Under the pieces are notes generated by a model. It was not told where the DNA came from. It saw nothing but the letters and a program-made list of their open reading frames with translations, and did no database searches. From Rossellomorea pakistanensis (GTDB taxonomy: Bacteria; Bacillota; Bacilli; Bacillales; Bacillaceae_B): a DNA stretch of 64,000 nucleotides. The position numbers were made by a program, and so were the translations under genes. This document shows positions 1 to 8,501 of this stretch, piece after piece. The stretch's first letter is position 1; each line of letters begins with the position of its first letter. Location of the stretch: positions 124,001 to 188,000 of the forward strand of contig NZ_JAFBDZ010000006.1 of NCBI RefSeq assembly GCF_016908495.1, read 5' to 3'.

Positions 1-363
1 ATAAGGGGGATTACCAATATCATGGGCAAGAGCGGCTGCTTCAACTACATAAATATCATCTACATAAACCTTGTTGTCTTCTGATTGGGTTCTTAATCTT
101 TCAGCAATTGATCTAGCAATTTGAGCCACTTCTAAACTATGAGTTAACCTATTTCGATAAAACTTATCACTTTTAATTCCCAATAGTTGCATTTTTCCTT
201 GTAACCTTCTAAAAGAAGTGGAATATAAGATTCTTGAATAATCTCTTTGGTGTGGGTTGCGATCTCGTACTGTTTCTTCAGGATGTATACGTTTCTCTAT
301 ATCCTTTAGTGGATAGTAATGATCTTGTAAAAAGTCAATCAATAATTCTTTATTTCTGCTCAT
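1..363 (-). CDS. dGTP triphosphohydrolase-like HD protein (3' end outside window)
   Basis: The reverse strand is open from an ATG at 363 to the window edge, giving the first 121 residues. The sequence shows the dGTPase pattern: R-rich 'TSFRRLQGKMQ' near residues 49-59, 'NRLTHSLEVAQIAR' with H75, and 'AHDIGNPPY' with the metal-binding H114-D115. Proteins of this family hydrolyse dGTP or other dNTPs to the deoxynucleoside plus triphosphate. Bacterial dGTPases can act in housekeeping or deplete dNTPs during phage infection. The neighbouring nuclease genes favour a defence role, which is inference. The catalytic C-terminal part cannot be judged because the gene leaves the window. Confidence 0.85.
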   Translation of the reverse strand, partial: MSRNKELLIDFLQDHYYPLKDIEKRIHPEETVRDRNPHQRDYSRILYSTSFRRLQGKMQLLGIKSDKFYRNRLTHSLEVAQIARSIAERLRTQSEDNKVYVDDIYVVEAAALAHDIGNPPY

Positions 364-418
364 TTGGAACTCCACCTTTGTAATTATTTGGATATGTATA
401 GTATAATATTATTAATTC

Positions 419-437
419 AGAAAATATAGTATTTTCT
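419..437. promoter_or_regulatory. 8-3-8 inverted repeat between divergent genes
   Basis: A perfect inverted repeat (agaaaata / tattttct around tag) lies between the leftward dGTPase gene and the rightward broken gene. Its place in a divergent promoter region suggests an operator, but no regulator is identified. Confidence 0.3.
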
Positions 438-468
438 AATACTTAATAATTAATTGGAGTGACAAACA

Positions 469-1085
469 ATGAATTTTTCTATTAATGCTTACAAGTTTTT
501 TTAGGTGTAAATGAGATTTATAGATTAAAAAAAGATGGTAGTTGGGAATCCATTGAGGATTTCAAGGCTTTTGACTTAGATGAAGACATGTTGTTCAAAT
601 CTTATAGATATGTGAGTAATTGGCTTCAACAGCAAGGTTAAATTATAATTGATGGTAATCTAATAAATACTTTAGAAAGTGACTCTGGGGCTACATATCT
701 TAAAGATTTTCACTTTGAAATAATTTGTCATAGAATCTCAAAGCCAGCTAATCCACTACCATCTAAAGGCCAATTAGTTAATGTCCTTAATAGAGGTAAT
801 GATAATGTTCACAATTCTTTGGTGCTAGATTACGATGACTTTCCAAGACTGATTTCAATTGTAAACTCTGCACCTACAAATATTGTTGAATATCCAGTAA
901 GGTTAGAAACTTTTAGTGCAAAGAATAAATACGTGGGACTTGATAGCGAACTTAATCATGTTGAGGGCACATACTCTATACTTATCGAAGCATGGCGAGA
1001 TTATTTAGAAACAGGTAGATCATTTTATAGAGAATATTTTATTGGAGGACAAACTAAGGAAGAATTGATCGATGAAATCAACTAA
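469..1085 (+). pseudogene. Broken hypothetical gene (frameshift and in-frame stop)
   Basis: An ATG at 469 opens a frame (MNFSINAYKFF) that stops at 502-504 right after a run of seven T (496-502). Adding one T would join it to the next frame (LGVNEIYRLKKDGSW). That frame is then interrupted by TAA at 639-641 and continues to the stop at 1083-1085. The last 88 codons (819-1085) look like an independent ORF but are the tail of this gene. I do not recognise the family. Two lesions indicate decay, although a sequencing error in the T run is possible for the first one. It faces the convergent restriction gene across a shared terminator. Confidence 0.6.
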
Positions 1086-1127
1086 GAATTACAGAAGTCA
1101 AATTAAAAAGGAATGGTAGAATATAAT

Positions 1128-1151
1128 AAAGCCACCAATTGAGGTGGCTTT
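1128..1151. terminator. Bidirectional terminator
   Basis: The stem aaagccacc / ggtggcttt with a 6-nt loop is flanked by A/T-rich tails. It sits between the convergent broken gene and the Mrr-like gene, and slightly overlaps the stop codon of the latter. Confidence 0.7.
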
Positions 1152-1746
1152 AAATATAGTCTGGAATAACATCCCGAATTTCTTGTTCTGCATTTTCAAG
1201 CCCTTCTAACCATAACTCTACCAATTTTACGCCCTCTACCAGCTCTATATTAAGCCCCTCAGCGTACTCTCTCGCACTTGGGGTAAAAGACCCAGTAGTG
1301 ATTACGTAGCCCCCTACAGCTCCTCTTTTGACCATATTAGAGTGAACGAGTGCTATCGGGTCAAAGGGTAAATCTCCTTTGTAACATTTAACTTGTCCAA
1401 GAAAAAGACCGTCCTCTGTTGTATGTTCAAAGTCCACCCCAAAGTCACCAGAAGAAGGAGATACCCATGTGTTACCACCCATTGCTCTCTCAATTACCTC
1501 TGCGACAAAGTATTCAAACATGAGCGGATTCTGTTTAATGTAGGACGAAGAAAGTGTATTAACGTCTTCTGTATCAGATTTAAACCTCAAGTAAAGTCCC
1601 ATTGCAAGCGTTCTCTTCATTTCTTCACTCTTATCAATGTGCTGAGCTAGTAGTTGTGTTTGATAATCTGTTTTCTTCTTATTGATGTGGAAATGAAAGA
1701 ATGCTCCAGCAAGTAAGAGTGCTACTAGAATTTCTATATAGATCAT
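1150..1746 (-). CDS. Membrane-anchored Mrr-type restriction endonuclease
   Basis: This 198-residue protein has one N-terminal membrane segment (about residues 3-20), a short charged linker and a PD-(D/E)xK nuclease fold of the Mrr_cat type. The visible active-site residues are D105 in 'GDFGVDFE' and Q118-x-K120 in 'LGQVKCYKG'. A conserved 'GGYVITTGSFTPSAREYA' follows near residues 145-162. Mrr-family enzymes cut modified or foreign DNA. Anchoring at the membrane would put cleavage at the site of DNA entry, which is inference. It stands alone on the reverse strand between other presumed defence genes. The nuclease call is firm; the substrate is unknown. Confidence 0.8.
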   Translation of the reverse strand: MIYIEILVALLLAGAFFHFHINKKKTDYQTQLLAQHIDKSEEMKRTLAMGLYLRFKSDTEDVNTLSSSYIKQNPLMFEYFVAEVIERAMGGNTWVSPSSGDFGVDFEHTTEDGLFLGQVKCYKGDLPFDPIALVHSNMVKRGAVGGYVITTGSFTPSAREYAEGLNIELVEGVKLVELWLEGLENAEQEIRDVIPDYI

Positions 1747-1885
1747 ATGTTAATCACCTCAAATTCATATATGTCCTATAGAGAGTTAGAATATACTTGA
1801 TTGAATTTTCGAAAATCATTATATTTATAAATTCAATATAATAACCAATGTGGTATAATTTACCTATAGAAGAAGGGGGATTTGG

Positions 1886-2929
1886 ATGGAGAGCTTTAAT
1901 ATTGAAAAATTCAATACTAGTGTAGCTAGGAAGGAGTATGTAAAGGGGAAGGAAACAGATTTCTATATCCTAACTGCTAAATTCAATATAAACAAATACA
2001 AGCTGATTTTACTTGAAAATCATTCTGTAATTTATGAAAGTTTTCAAGATAGTTTAACTGAAGCTAAACATATTGGTATAGAAAGGCTCTATATTATTAG
2101 CCCTTCAATTTTAGATGCAAGGAAAGTAACGATGGTACATTATAAAGAAGATAGACCTAGCGGAAAACCTTGGGTTAAAGATTCAGAGCCAATATTAAGT
2201 AAATATTTAAATCTCGATCTTGAGGAAAATGAATACGTGTTTCCACCTTTACAACCTAGAGATAGAAATCGAGAGTTTAATCAATACGATAAGGACATTC
2301 GATCTAAGGTGATCTTTGAATACTTGTTTAATGAGCGAACCCATCGGTGGTTAGATGAAAACATTATTAAACTTGATCCTGCATATAGTCGAGGATACCA
2401 ATCAATGGGAATCCTCCATCACTTAGGTCTGAGAGATACGCATAAAGGGATTTTCATGGATATAAATATTGAAGAGGGTATTAAACTACTTTCCAGAGTT
2501 GAGCATGAAAATATTAAGACTATAGTAGAGTCATTGACGTACTCTAATGAACTAGCATATGTCCATATAGATGTGGATGATGTTGTCGAGAGTATAGAGT
2601 ATCAAGAAGGTAAGGAATCTTTTAGAATGCATAAATTTAGAGAGCGTAATAGTAAGTTGATTTCAGAAGCAAAAAAGGCTTTTAAGATTAAGCATGGAAA
2701 ACTATTTTGTGAAGCTTGTGGAATTAATTTTGAAAAGGTTTATGGGGAGCGGGGTAAAGACTTTATAGAAGCTCATCACACAAAGCCAGTGGCTGAAATG
2801 AAACTTGGTGAAAAAACTAGAATAGAAGACATAGCTATGCTTTGTTCAAATTGTCATCGGATGATACATAAAAGCCCTACTTTATCTGTAACAGAATTAA
2901 AAAGATATATTAAAGAAAGTAACTTTTAA
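1886..2929 (+). CDS. HNH endonuclease with unrecognised N-terminal domain
   Basis: This 347-residue protein has a clear C-terminal HNH nuclease. A zinc pair C275-x2-C278 is followed by 'EAHHTKPV' (H297, H298) and a second pair C320-x2-C323 followed by H324. The first 250 or so residues hold no motif I can name and probably recognise the target or partner. Such architectures are common in type IV or stand-alone restriction enzymes. A good ribosome site (agaaggggg) lies 7-8 nt before the ATG. The next gene begins 12 nt after the stop, so the two are probably co-transcribed and may act together. Confidence 0.8.
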   Translation: MESFNIEKFNTSVARKEYVKGKETDFYILTAKFNINKYKLILLENHSVIYESFQDSLTEAKHIGIERLYIISPSILDARKVTMVHYKEDRPSGKPWVKDSEPILSKYLNLDLEENEYVFPPLQPRDRNREFNQYDKDIRSKVIFEYLFNERTHRWLDENIIKLDPAYSRGYQSMGILHHLGLRDTHKGIFMDINIEEGIKLLSRVEHENIKTIVESLTYSNELAYVHIDVDDVVESIEYQEGKESFRMHKFRERNSKLISEAKKAFKIKHGKLFCEACGINFEKVYGERGKDFIEAHHTKPVAEMKLGEKTRIEDIAMLCSNCHRMIHKSPTLSVTELKRYIKESNF

Positions 2930-2941
2930 GGGAAAAAACAA

Positions 2942-3346
2942 TTGGAAGAAACAGTATTGATTAAAGAAGATATAAAACAAGAAATGATACTTAAAGAGTA
3001 TCAAAATTTCATTAGAGAAAAGTTAAGTACGGTTTTTAGAGAAGTCAAAACTGAATGGAACGCAATGAAAGAAGAGAGGGCATTAAATGTATATTCGCCA
3101 AGAATTGATGTTTCAGTAGGTCCATTTGCAGTACATGGAAGATTAGAAGAAGAATATAATAGTATGATTAGAAATACTCAAATCTCTCAATTCATTCAGA
3201 AGTTATTTGATTATAGCGATGAAAACCTTCAAAGACATGAGGATCGTTTTATTGACGCTCGTAGGTTTGAAGACATCGTTAATAGCCCACCCATGTTTCC
3301 TGCTAACCATATTTTCTATTACTTCCAAAGCCGAAATAACAGTTAA
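2942..3346 (+). CDS. Hypothetical protein coupled to the HNH nuclease
   Basis: This 134-residue soluble protein starts with TTG 12 nt after the HNH gene stop, behind an 'aaggga' ribosome site. It contains the stretch 'YSPRIDVSVGPFAVHGRLE' (about residues 43-61), which looks like a conserved fold core, and is otherwise charged and helical. I do not recognise the family. The tight spacing suggests it is a cofactor, inhibitor or second subunit of the nuclease. A short overlapping ORF in another frame near 3207 is a shadow. Confidence 0.6.
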   Translation: MEETVLIKEDIKQEMILKEYQNFIREKLSTVFREVKTEWNAMKEERALNVYSPRIDVSVGPFAVHGRLEEEYNSMIRNTQISQFIQKLFDYSDENLQRHEDRFIDARRFEDIVNSPPMFPANHIFYYFQSRNNS

Positions 3347-3474
3347 ATTCGAATCGATATATCTATATCATACTGGTATAATTAGGTAAGTTGATGCTTT
3401 AACAAAATATAGTTCTGAAACATAAAAAAACGAGTTCGTTTAAGGAAGAAATTGAAAAGAAGGAGGAATTTATT

Positions 3475-4242
3475 TTGTTCAAAAATTTAATTTATTTTGA
3501 TTCAACTAAAGTTGCAGAATATGGAGCTGTATTAGAAGGGAAAAAACATGTAGCTATAAAAAATGTTAAAGTAAATTCAGGTAAATCTCTAAATGCAAAA
3601 GTACCAGTAGTTTCTGGAGGAATAAATAAAAGCAACGAAATGGAAGGGGAAATAGTAGATAATTTAATACTTGATTGTAATGAATTTGAAGAATTACTAG
3701 TAAGTAAAAGTAAAGATAATTATTTCGATTTCCTTGAGAATGAATGTGATGCTGAAACAATACCTAGAACATCAATTGTTCGTTTTGAGGGTGGTTTTAG
3801 TATTCCTTCAGAATTTGATATGATGGATTTAATTAACAAATTTAAGCCTATGTTAACTTCAAGTATGAATCTACAAAATGCACAAGAAGAAGAGATTTTC
3901 AATAAACTCTTTTCTAAGGAAAGTACTAAAATCCCAGCTTTCTTTGAATGTAGTAATTTTGAAGAAAGAGTAGGTTTTTCAAAATTAAACTCAAATAATC
4001 TTTGTTATGAATTAGAGCATTTAGAAGATTTTGAGGATGAAGAAGTTACTATCATAGCAAAAGTCTTATCTAGAAAAGATATAACTGATAAACCTATTGT
4101 TGTATTCGATATTATGAAGGATTTATTTTCCCTAAGTCGAGGTATTAGAAGACAAATGGGTGACAATGAGATTGATGGAATACCCAACATCAAAAGTGAT
4201 GAAAATATTATAATATTAGAAGTCCTAACAATTTATCAATAA
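3475..4242 (+). CDS. Hypothetical protein, resembles DUF6414
   Basis: This 255-residue protein starts at TTG behind a strong ribosome site (aaggagg, 6 nt spacing). The opening 'LIYFDSTKVAEYGAVLEG', a central 'IPRTSIVRFEGGFSIP' and a late 'EEVTIIAKVLSRK' resemble proteins of the DUF6414 type found beside defence and toxin genes. That assignment is from memory and weak. No membrane segment, signal peptide or catalytic motif is visible. Base composition is very AT-rich like the rest of the island. A separate promoter is possible, because 128 bases without a gene precede it. Confidence 0.6.
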   Translation: MFKNLIYFDSTKVAEYGAVLEGKKHVAIKNVKVNSGKSLNAKVPVVSGGINKSNEMEGEIVDNLILDCNEFEELLVSKSKDNYFDFLENECDAETIPRTSIVRFEGGFSIPSEFDMMDLINKFKPMLTSSMNLQNAQEEEIFNKLFSKESTKIPAFFECSNFEERVGFSKLNSNNLCYELEHLEDFEDEEVTIIAKVLSRKDITDKPIVVFDIMKDLFSLSRGIRRQMGDNEIDGIPNIKSDENIIILEVLTIYQ

Positions 4243-4444
4243 TTTAAGCTTGTAATTGTAATATAAATATTGTGATCAAATCTTACTATGTCTTTATGTA
4301 ACTTCGTTGAACCTTGCCATAAATTAGACAAAGTCCTATAATAGTAGAAATTTTTTGAAGGGATTAATTGGAAAAACATAGTGATTTATTTTAGATTTTA
4401 TCGTTGTAATTAATGTATTAAAAAAATGTTTAGGGTAGGAATTT

Positions 4445-5140
4445 ATGGAATCTATAGTAACCTTTTGGGAAGCAAATAGTAGTAATATTATCGTTTCATT
4501 TTTAATAGGTTTAGTTTTTTTTATACTTGGTCCAATTGGATTATGGTTTTCGGGAAAAAAAGTAAAGAAAGAAAGAGTTAAAAAAGCAATAGATACCTTA
4601 TTGGACACTTTTGAAGGAATGCTAGTAAATGAAGTTAATATCTCTCCAAATAGATTAATTATGGTTTTTCGTTCAATTGAAAGAGATATTAAAATTGATT
4701 TAGAAGCTAATTATGAATTGGAGAGTTTATTAGAGGACCTCGTATTAAGGTTTGAAAGAAGTAAGCATCTAGACCCAAGTCAAAAAGATAAATACTATGA
4801 GAAAATCGAAAATATAAAAAATAAATTAAAAGAAGAACAGAGTAAACAGGAGAGAAGCACAAACATTCCAAGACCATATTCAAATGTATTTCAAGAGTTA
4901 AGGGAAGCAAATGCAACAAATGACCAAAAGAGTATTAATAAATTAATAGATGAACTTGAGAAAAAAATAATTGAAGGAAAATACTTGGAACTAAACTCAC
5001 CCTTTTTAAATGCCTTTTTAAGGCCGTATATAATTTTATTTAGAAAACCTAAATTTTTCGTTGTATCTTTAATTATTTATATTTTGTTTATTTCCATCAT
5101 CTTCATAATAATATCCATAAAAGAAAACATATCTTTCTAA
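4445..5140 (+). CDS. Two-TM protein with long coiled-coil middle
   Basis: This 231-residue protein has an N-terminal membrane segment (about 14-36), a highly charged helical middle (38-185) and a C-terminal membrane segment (about 205-225). The middle is rich in E, K and R. It would form a hairpin across the membrane with a large cytoplasmic coiled coil. I do not recognise the family. The layout recalls membrane effectors or anchors of defence modules, but that is inference from context only. A clear terminator follows directly, so the upstream transcription unit ends here. Confidence 0.6.
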   Translation: MESIVTFWEANSSNIIVSFLIGLVFFILGPIGLWFSGKKVKKERVKKAIDTLLDTFEGMLVNEVNISPNRLIMVFRSIERDIKIDLEANYELESLLEDLVLRFERSKHLDPSQKDKYYEKIENIKNKLKEEQSKQERSTNIPRPYSNVFQELREANATNDQKSINKLIDELEKKIIEGKYLELNSPFLNAFLRPYIILFRKPKFFVVSLIIYILFISIIFIIISIKENISF

Positions 5141-5142
5141 TA

Positions 5143-5170
5143 AAGAAGCCTTAAGAAAGGCTTCTTATTT
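5143..5170 (+). terminator. Intrinsic terminator
   Basis: The stem aagaagcc / ggcttctt with loop ttaagaaa is followed by attttat. It closes the unit that ends with the two-TM protein. Confidence 0.8.
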
Positions 5171-5328
5171 TATATCAATGGATGTATACCTTTTGTTGAA
5201 AGTTAACTATGTTCTTAGATAATATTGGGTGAACCGTATCATAAGTAAGCACAATTCACTTATAATTGATTGTCTAAGAACAAATTTCGCTGTTCTAACA
5301 ACATATAAATATATTAGGGGAGTCCTAC

Positions 5329-5910
5329 TTGAGTGACCAAATTCATCCAACTGAGTTAGAAAAAGAATTTTTAGAACTAGCCTTTAATCGTTTCTATGAC
5401 TTATTTGATGAAATAATGGTTGATTCTTTCTGGAATCAAGATGCCAGTATCCGTATATATATAATAAAAGAAATATTCTCTGTTTATTTTGAAATATTAA
5501 AGTATAGACCAATTCAGTGGATTATAGGAAATGAACGTAGACCAAACTTCACTAATGTAGGGAAGGACTTAATGAAATTTGTAAGAAATGTATTGTTTCA
5601 TTTTCCGTTCTTTGAAAGTTGGGATGATATATGGATAAAAAGGTCTATTATAAATCTGTTTTCAACAAAGCCACAATCAATAGATAGGTTTCTCACAAGT
5701 TATGAAGGGAAGGTAGAGTTGAAATATAGGTTTTGGGAAGAAAAATATAAAAAGATGACATATATAACTATAGAGTTCCCAAAGGATTACGGTTTGGATA
5801 ACAAAATATTTTTAAAGAATATAATATCTGAAAAGGATGGAGTGAAATTTTCGCTTATCTTTATGGACAGTATTCTGAAATCACAGCTTGACTTAAATAA
5901 TAACGGGTAA
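5329..5910 (+). CDS. Hypothetical protein (193 aa)
   Basis: The start is TTG with a 'ggggag' ribosome site 7-8 nt upstream. The protein is soluble and rich in aromatic residues (many F, W and Y) and mixed charges, with no motif I can identify. It lies between the terminator of the preceding gene and the HEPN/zinc-ribbon gene 75 nt downstream in the same direction. The two could form a toxin-antitoxin or sensor-effector pair, which is only a positional inference. Confidence 0.55.
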   Translation: MSDQIHPTELEKEFLELAFNRFYDLFDEIMVDSFWNQDASIRIYIIKEIFSVYFEILKYRPIQWIIGNERRPNFTNVGKDLMKFVRNVLFHFPFFESWDDIWIKRSIINLFSTKPQSIDRFLTSYEGKVELKYRFWEEKYKKMTYITIEFPKDYGLDNKIFLKNIISEKDGVKFSLIFMDSILKSQLDLNNNG

Positions 5911-5985
5911 GAGAAGTTCAAAATACATAAAACATCGATTTCATATACTTTTATTTTAATGCGAATAACAAAGTAGGTGTAAAAA

Positions 5986-6921
5986 TTGAGTGGTAATTAC
6001 AAAGTAGAACTAACCATTGTTGAGAATGGATTAGATTTTATAAAGCGTTCATTGATTGAATTAGAAAAAGATGATGATATGTACTTTAAATATGCAATAC
6101 TACATTTGAGTGCGGGTTTAGAGCTAATACTAAAAGCACGCTTACAAAAGGAACATTGGTCACTTGTATTTGAGGATATTAACAAAGCCAATCTTGAAAC
6201 TTTCAATAAAGGTGAATTTAAAAGCGTTGCATTTGAAAATTTAATATCTAGATTAGAAGGTATTTGTGATATAGAAATGGGTTTTAAAACTAAAAAGAAA
6301 ATACAAAATCTTAAAAAGTACCGAAATCGAATAGAGCATTTTGATTTAAGTGTGAATAAAAAGGCATTAGAAGCAATTACGTTTAAAGTTTTGTCAGTTC
6401 TTATTCCATTCATTTATAAGGAAGAACTAATTAAGAGAGATCATGACACTTTAAAGTTTATAAACGAAAAGCTAACAACTATGGATGATTACATAACACA
6501 GAGGTATAAAGAAATTTCACCTATAATAAAAGAACTACCCTCTGAAGTAAGGCTTCTCGAATGTCCGAATTGTTTGCAAAATAGAACTTTAAGACTCGAT
6601 GAGAAGTATTGTTATTTTTGTGAGACTACTTTTAAGAACTTATCTGTAGAGTTTATATCTAGATTTTTAAATTTTGACGAACATTTCAATATTAGTTATG
6701 GGAAGTTCAAGTTTTTAGATTTATGCCCTTGTTGTGAAAAAAGGTCATTGTTAGTTGCAGATGATGAATGTCTATGCATAACTTGTTGTAAAATCCTTAG
6801 ACCTAAAGAATATGTTAAATGTATAGATTGTGGAATATCTCATTTATTTGGGAAAGAGGAAGGCGAATTTATAAATGAAGAATACGTTTGTTATGATTGT
6901 ATCTTTAAAGATGAGATATAA
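5986..6921 (+). CDS. HEPN-like domain protein with C-terminal zinc ribbons
   Basis: This 311-residue protein starts with TTG behind 'gtaggtg'. The all-helical N-terminal part (about 1-180) carries 'KYRNRIEHF' with R113 and H118. That is the R-x4-H pattern of HEPN ribonuclease domains. The C-terminal third is cysteine-rich: C193-x2-C196, C209-x2-C212, then a cluster at C247, C249, C250 with C262-C268, then C279-x2-C282 and C302-x2-C305. This pattern implies two or three zinc ribbons that may bind nucleic acid or protein. Many HEPN proteins cut RNA in abortive infection. Here the RNase role is inference, and an RxxxxH motif alone can occur by chance. Confidence 0.65.
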   Translation: MSGNYKVELTIVENGLDFIKRSLIELEKDDDMYFKYAILHLSAGLELILKARLQKEHWSLVFEDINKANLETFNKGEFKSVAFENLISRLEGICDIEMGFKTKKKIQNLKKYRNRIEHFDLSVNKKALEAITFKVLSVLIPFIYKEELIKRDHDTLKFINEKLTTMDDYITQRYKEISPIIKELPSEVRLLECPNCLQNRTLRLDEKYCYFCETTFKNLSVEFISRFLNFDEHFNISYGKFKFLDLCPCCEKRSLLVADDECLCITCCKILRPKEYVKCIDCGISHLFGKEEGEFINEEYVCYDCIFKDEI

Positions 6922-7308
6922 ACTAATGATAGGTTCGTTCATATCACCATTTTACATCTTTTAATAACCACTTTATACATAAAATGAAAGCATTGATATG
7001 AGAAGTAGTCTATCTACTTTAGAGAAGTTTAAAATATGATTAAAACACGTTCTGCTCTTCAAAACGCAGCATCTGTTGCAGTAATGTTCCTAACAACAGG
7101 AGCGGTTATAGAAGTCAAATTTCAAGAGAAGATATGATGGCACACATAATTAAAAATTAACCAAGCATTATTAAAGTGAAAATGAGGTTCGGTTATTTTT
7201 TATTTATGAACCTTGGTATTTTCAATCAAAATACAAAGGGTGAACAAGGAACTATGTTAAAATAGCCTTACGTATAATGTTAAGTCACATCACTCTAAGA
7301 AATGGGTG
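6922..7308. other. Island/integrase junction, nearly gene-free
   Basis: About 390 bases lie between the HEPN gene and the integrase. They hold the groEL scrap (7036-7137) and AT-rich sequence including a T run near 7194-7200. I see no other gene. Attachment-site repeats cannot be identified because the far end of the element is outside the window. Confidence 0.5.
7036..7137 (+). pseudogene. groEL: groEL 3'-region remnant
   Basis: Translation from the ATG at 7036 gives 33 codons. Residues 4-24 (TRSALQNAASVAVMFLTT..AV) match the conserved near-C-terminal segment of GroEL chaperonins. Upstream homology is absent, and the last ten residues do not match any GroEL tail; the normal glycine/methionine-rich end is missing. 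It is therefore a displaced scrap, not a gene. Its place beside a tyrosine integrase suggests a remnant of an attachment site in the 3' part of groEL. Confidence 0.75.
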
Positions 7309-8475
7309 ATGGTAGTGACTTCAATAAAGAAAGATTCAAATACGGGGAAATATTATTTTGTTTTAGATGCAGGAAAAGACCCGCTTACTGGAAAGAGAAC
7401 TCAACTTCGCAGAAGAGGTTTTACAACCAAAAAGGAAGCTCAGATAGCATTAGCAAATCTTCAAGTGCAAGTTAGTGAAAGAAAGGAACTATGTTTGTCG
7501 AAGCTTCCATTTTACAAGTATCTAGAACAGTGGTTTACTGCGAAGAAGATTAAACTAAAAACAAGTACAATACAGAATTATGAGCAGCAAATCCGTTATA
7601 ACATCACTCCGTATATTGGTGAGGTACGAATGAATGATTTCAATGAGTCAATTCTACAGAATTACATTCAAGTGCTTTGCAAGGAGAGAGAGCTTTCTCC
7701 TGCAACAATTAGAGCAGCTTACGGGATTGTGTCAGAGGTACTATATAAAGCATCTCAAAAGGGCATCTTAAACAAATCGATGTTGGATGACATTGCATTG
7801 CCAAGAATACCAAAAAAGCTACGTGTATGGACATCTGATGAAATTGCGACATTCTTAAATGCTCCACAAACAATTTTGAACTTGACGAGGCACTTTATCG
7901 GCTTCAACATTTCGCTACAAACAGGTATGAGAATGGGTGAAGTTCTAGGTTTACGTTGGAGTGATATTGACTTTGAGGGCAAGAAAATCTCTGTTCGTCA
8001 AACACTTAACAAGATTGGTGATGGCAACGAATACGGATTTGTTAATGAAGGTAAAACAGCTTCCGCTCTGAGAGTTATTTACATCTCTGAATCCCTTGTG
8101 AATTGCTTAAAGGCTCATATGGAATTAATAAAAAGGGAAAGAACGGTTTTGCAGGAAGTTTATCTTAATTATGATTTAGTTGTATGCACGAAAAACGGAA
8201 ATTGGGTACATCCGAATAACTTTAGACGAGCATTTAAAATGACGGTTGAACAGTTAGACATTACCCCAATTAGGCTACATGATCTAAGGCATACACATGC
8301 GACATTCTTACTTGAGAATAAAGTGAACCCTAAGATTATACAAGAGCGGCTTGGTCATAAGAATGTAAATATTACTCTTAACACATATAGTCATGCTTTA
8401 CCTTCTATGCAGATTGAAGCAGCTGGGAAGTTTGTCGAGATGTTCGGTAATAGTGACCAAATCAGTGACCAATAA
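7309..8475 (+). CDS. Tyrosine recombinase (phage/ICE-type integrase)
   Basis: This 388-residue integrase has three parts. An arm-binding domain (about 1-50, 'GKRTQLRRRGFTTKKEA') leads, then a SAM-like core-binding domain (about 60-165), then the catalytic domain. Catalytic residues are visible in 'TGMRMGEVLGLRWSDI' (Arg), 'LHDLRHTHATFLL' (His-x2-Arg) and 'LGHKNVNITLNTYSH' (His and nucleophile Tyr). It catalyses site-specific integration and excision of its element. GTG at 7306 precedes the chosen ATG and could also serve. The queF fragment starts only 26 nt after its stop, so the right end of the element is probably at 8480-8513. Confidence 0.93.
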   Translation: MVVTSIKKDSNTGKYYFVLDAGKDPLTGKRTQLRRRGFTTKKEAQIALANLQVQVSERKELCLSKLPFYKYLEQWFTAKKIKLKTSTIQNYEQQIRYNITPYIGEVRMNDFNESILQNYIQVLCKERELSPATIRAAYGIVSEVLYKASQKGILNKSMLDDIALPRIPKKLRVWTSDEIATFLNAPQTILNLTRHFIGFNISLQTGMRMGEVLGLRWSDIDFEGKKISVRQTLNKIGDGNEYGFVNEGKTASALRVIYISESLVNCLKAHMELIKRERTVLQEVYLNYDLVVCTKNGNWVHPNNFRRAFKMTVEQLDITPIRLHDLRHTHATFLLENKVNPKIIQERLGHKNVNITLNTYSHALPSMQIEAAGKFVEMFGNSDQISDQ

Positions 8476-8501
8476 ATTTATAAAATCCTACAGCCCTTGA
8501 T

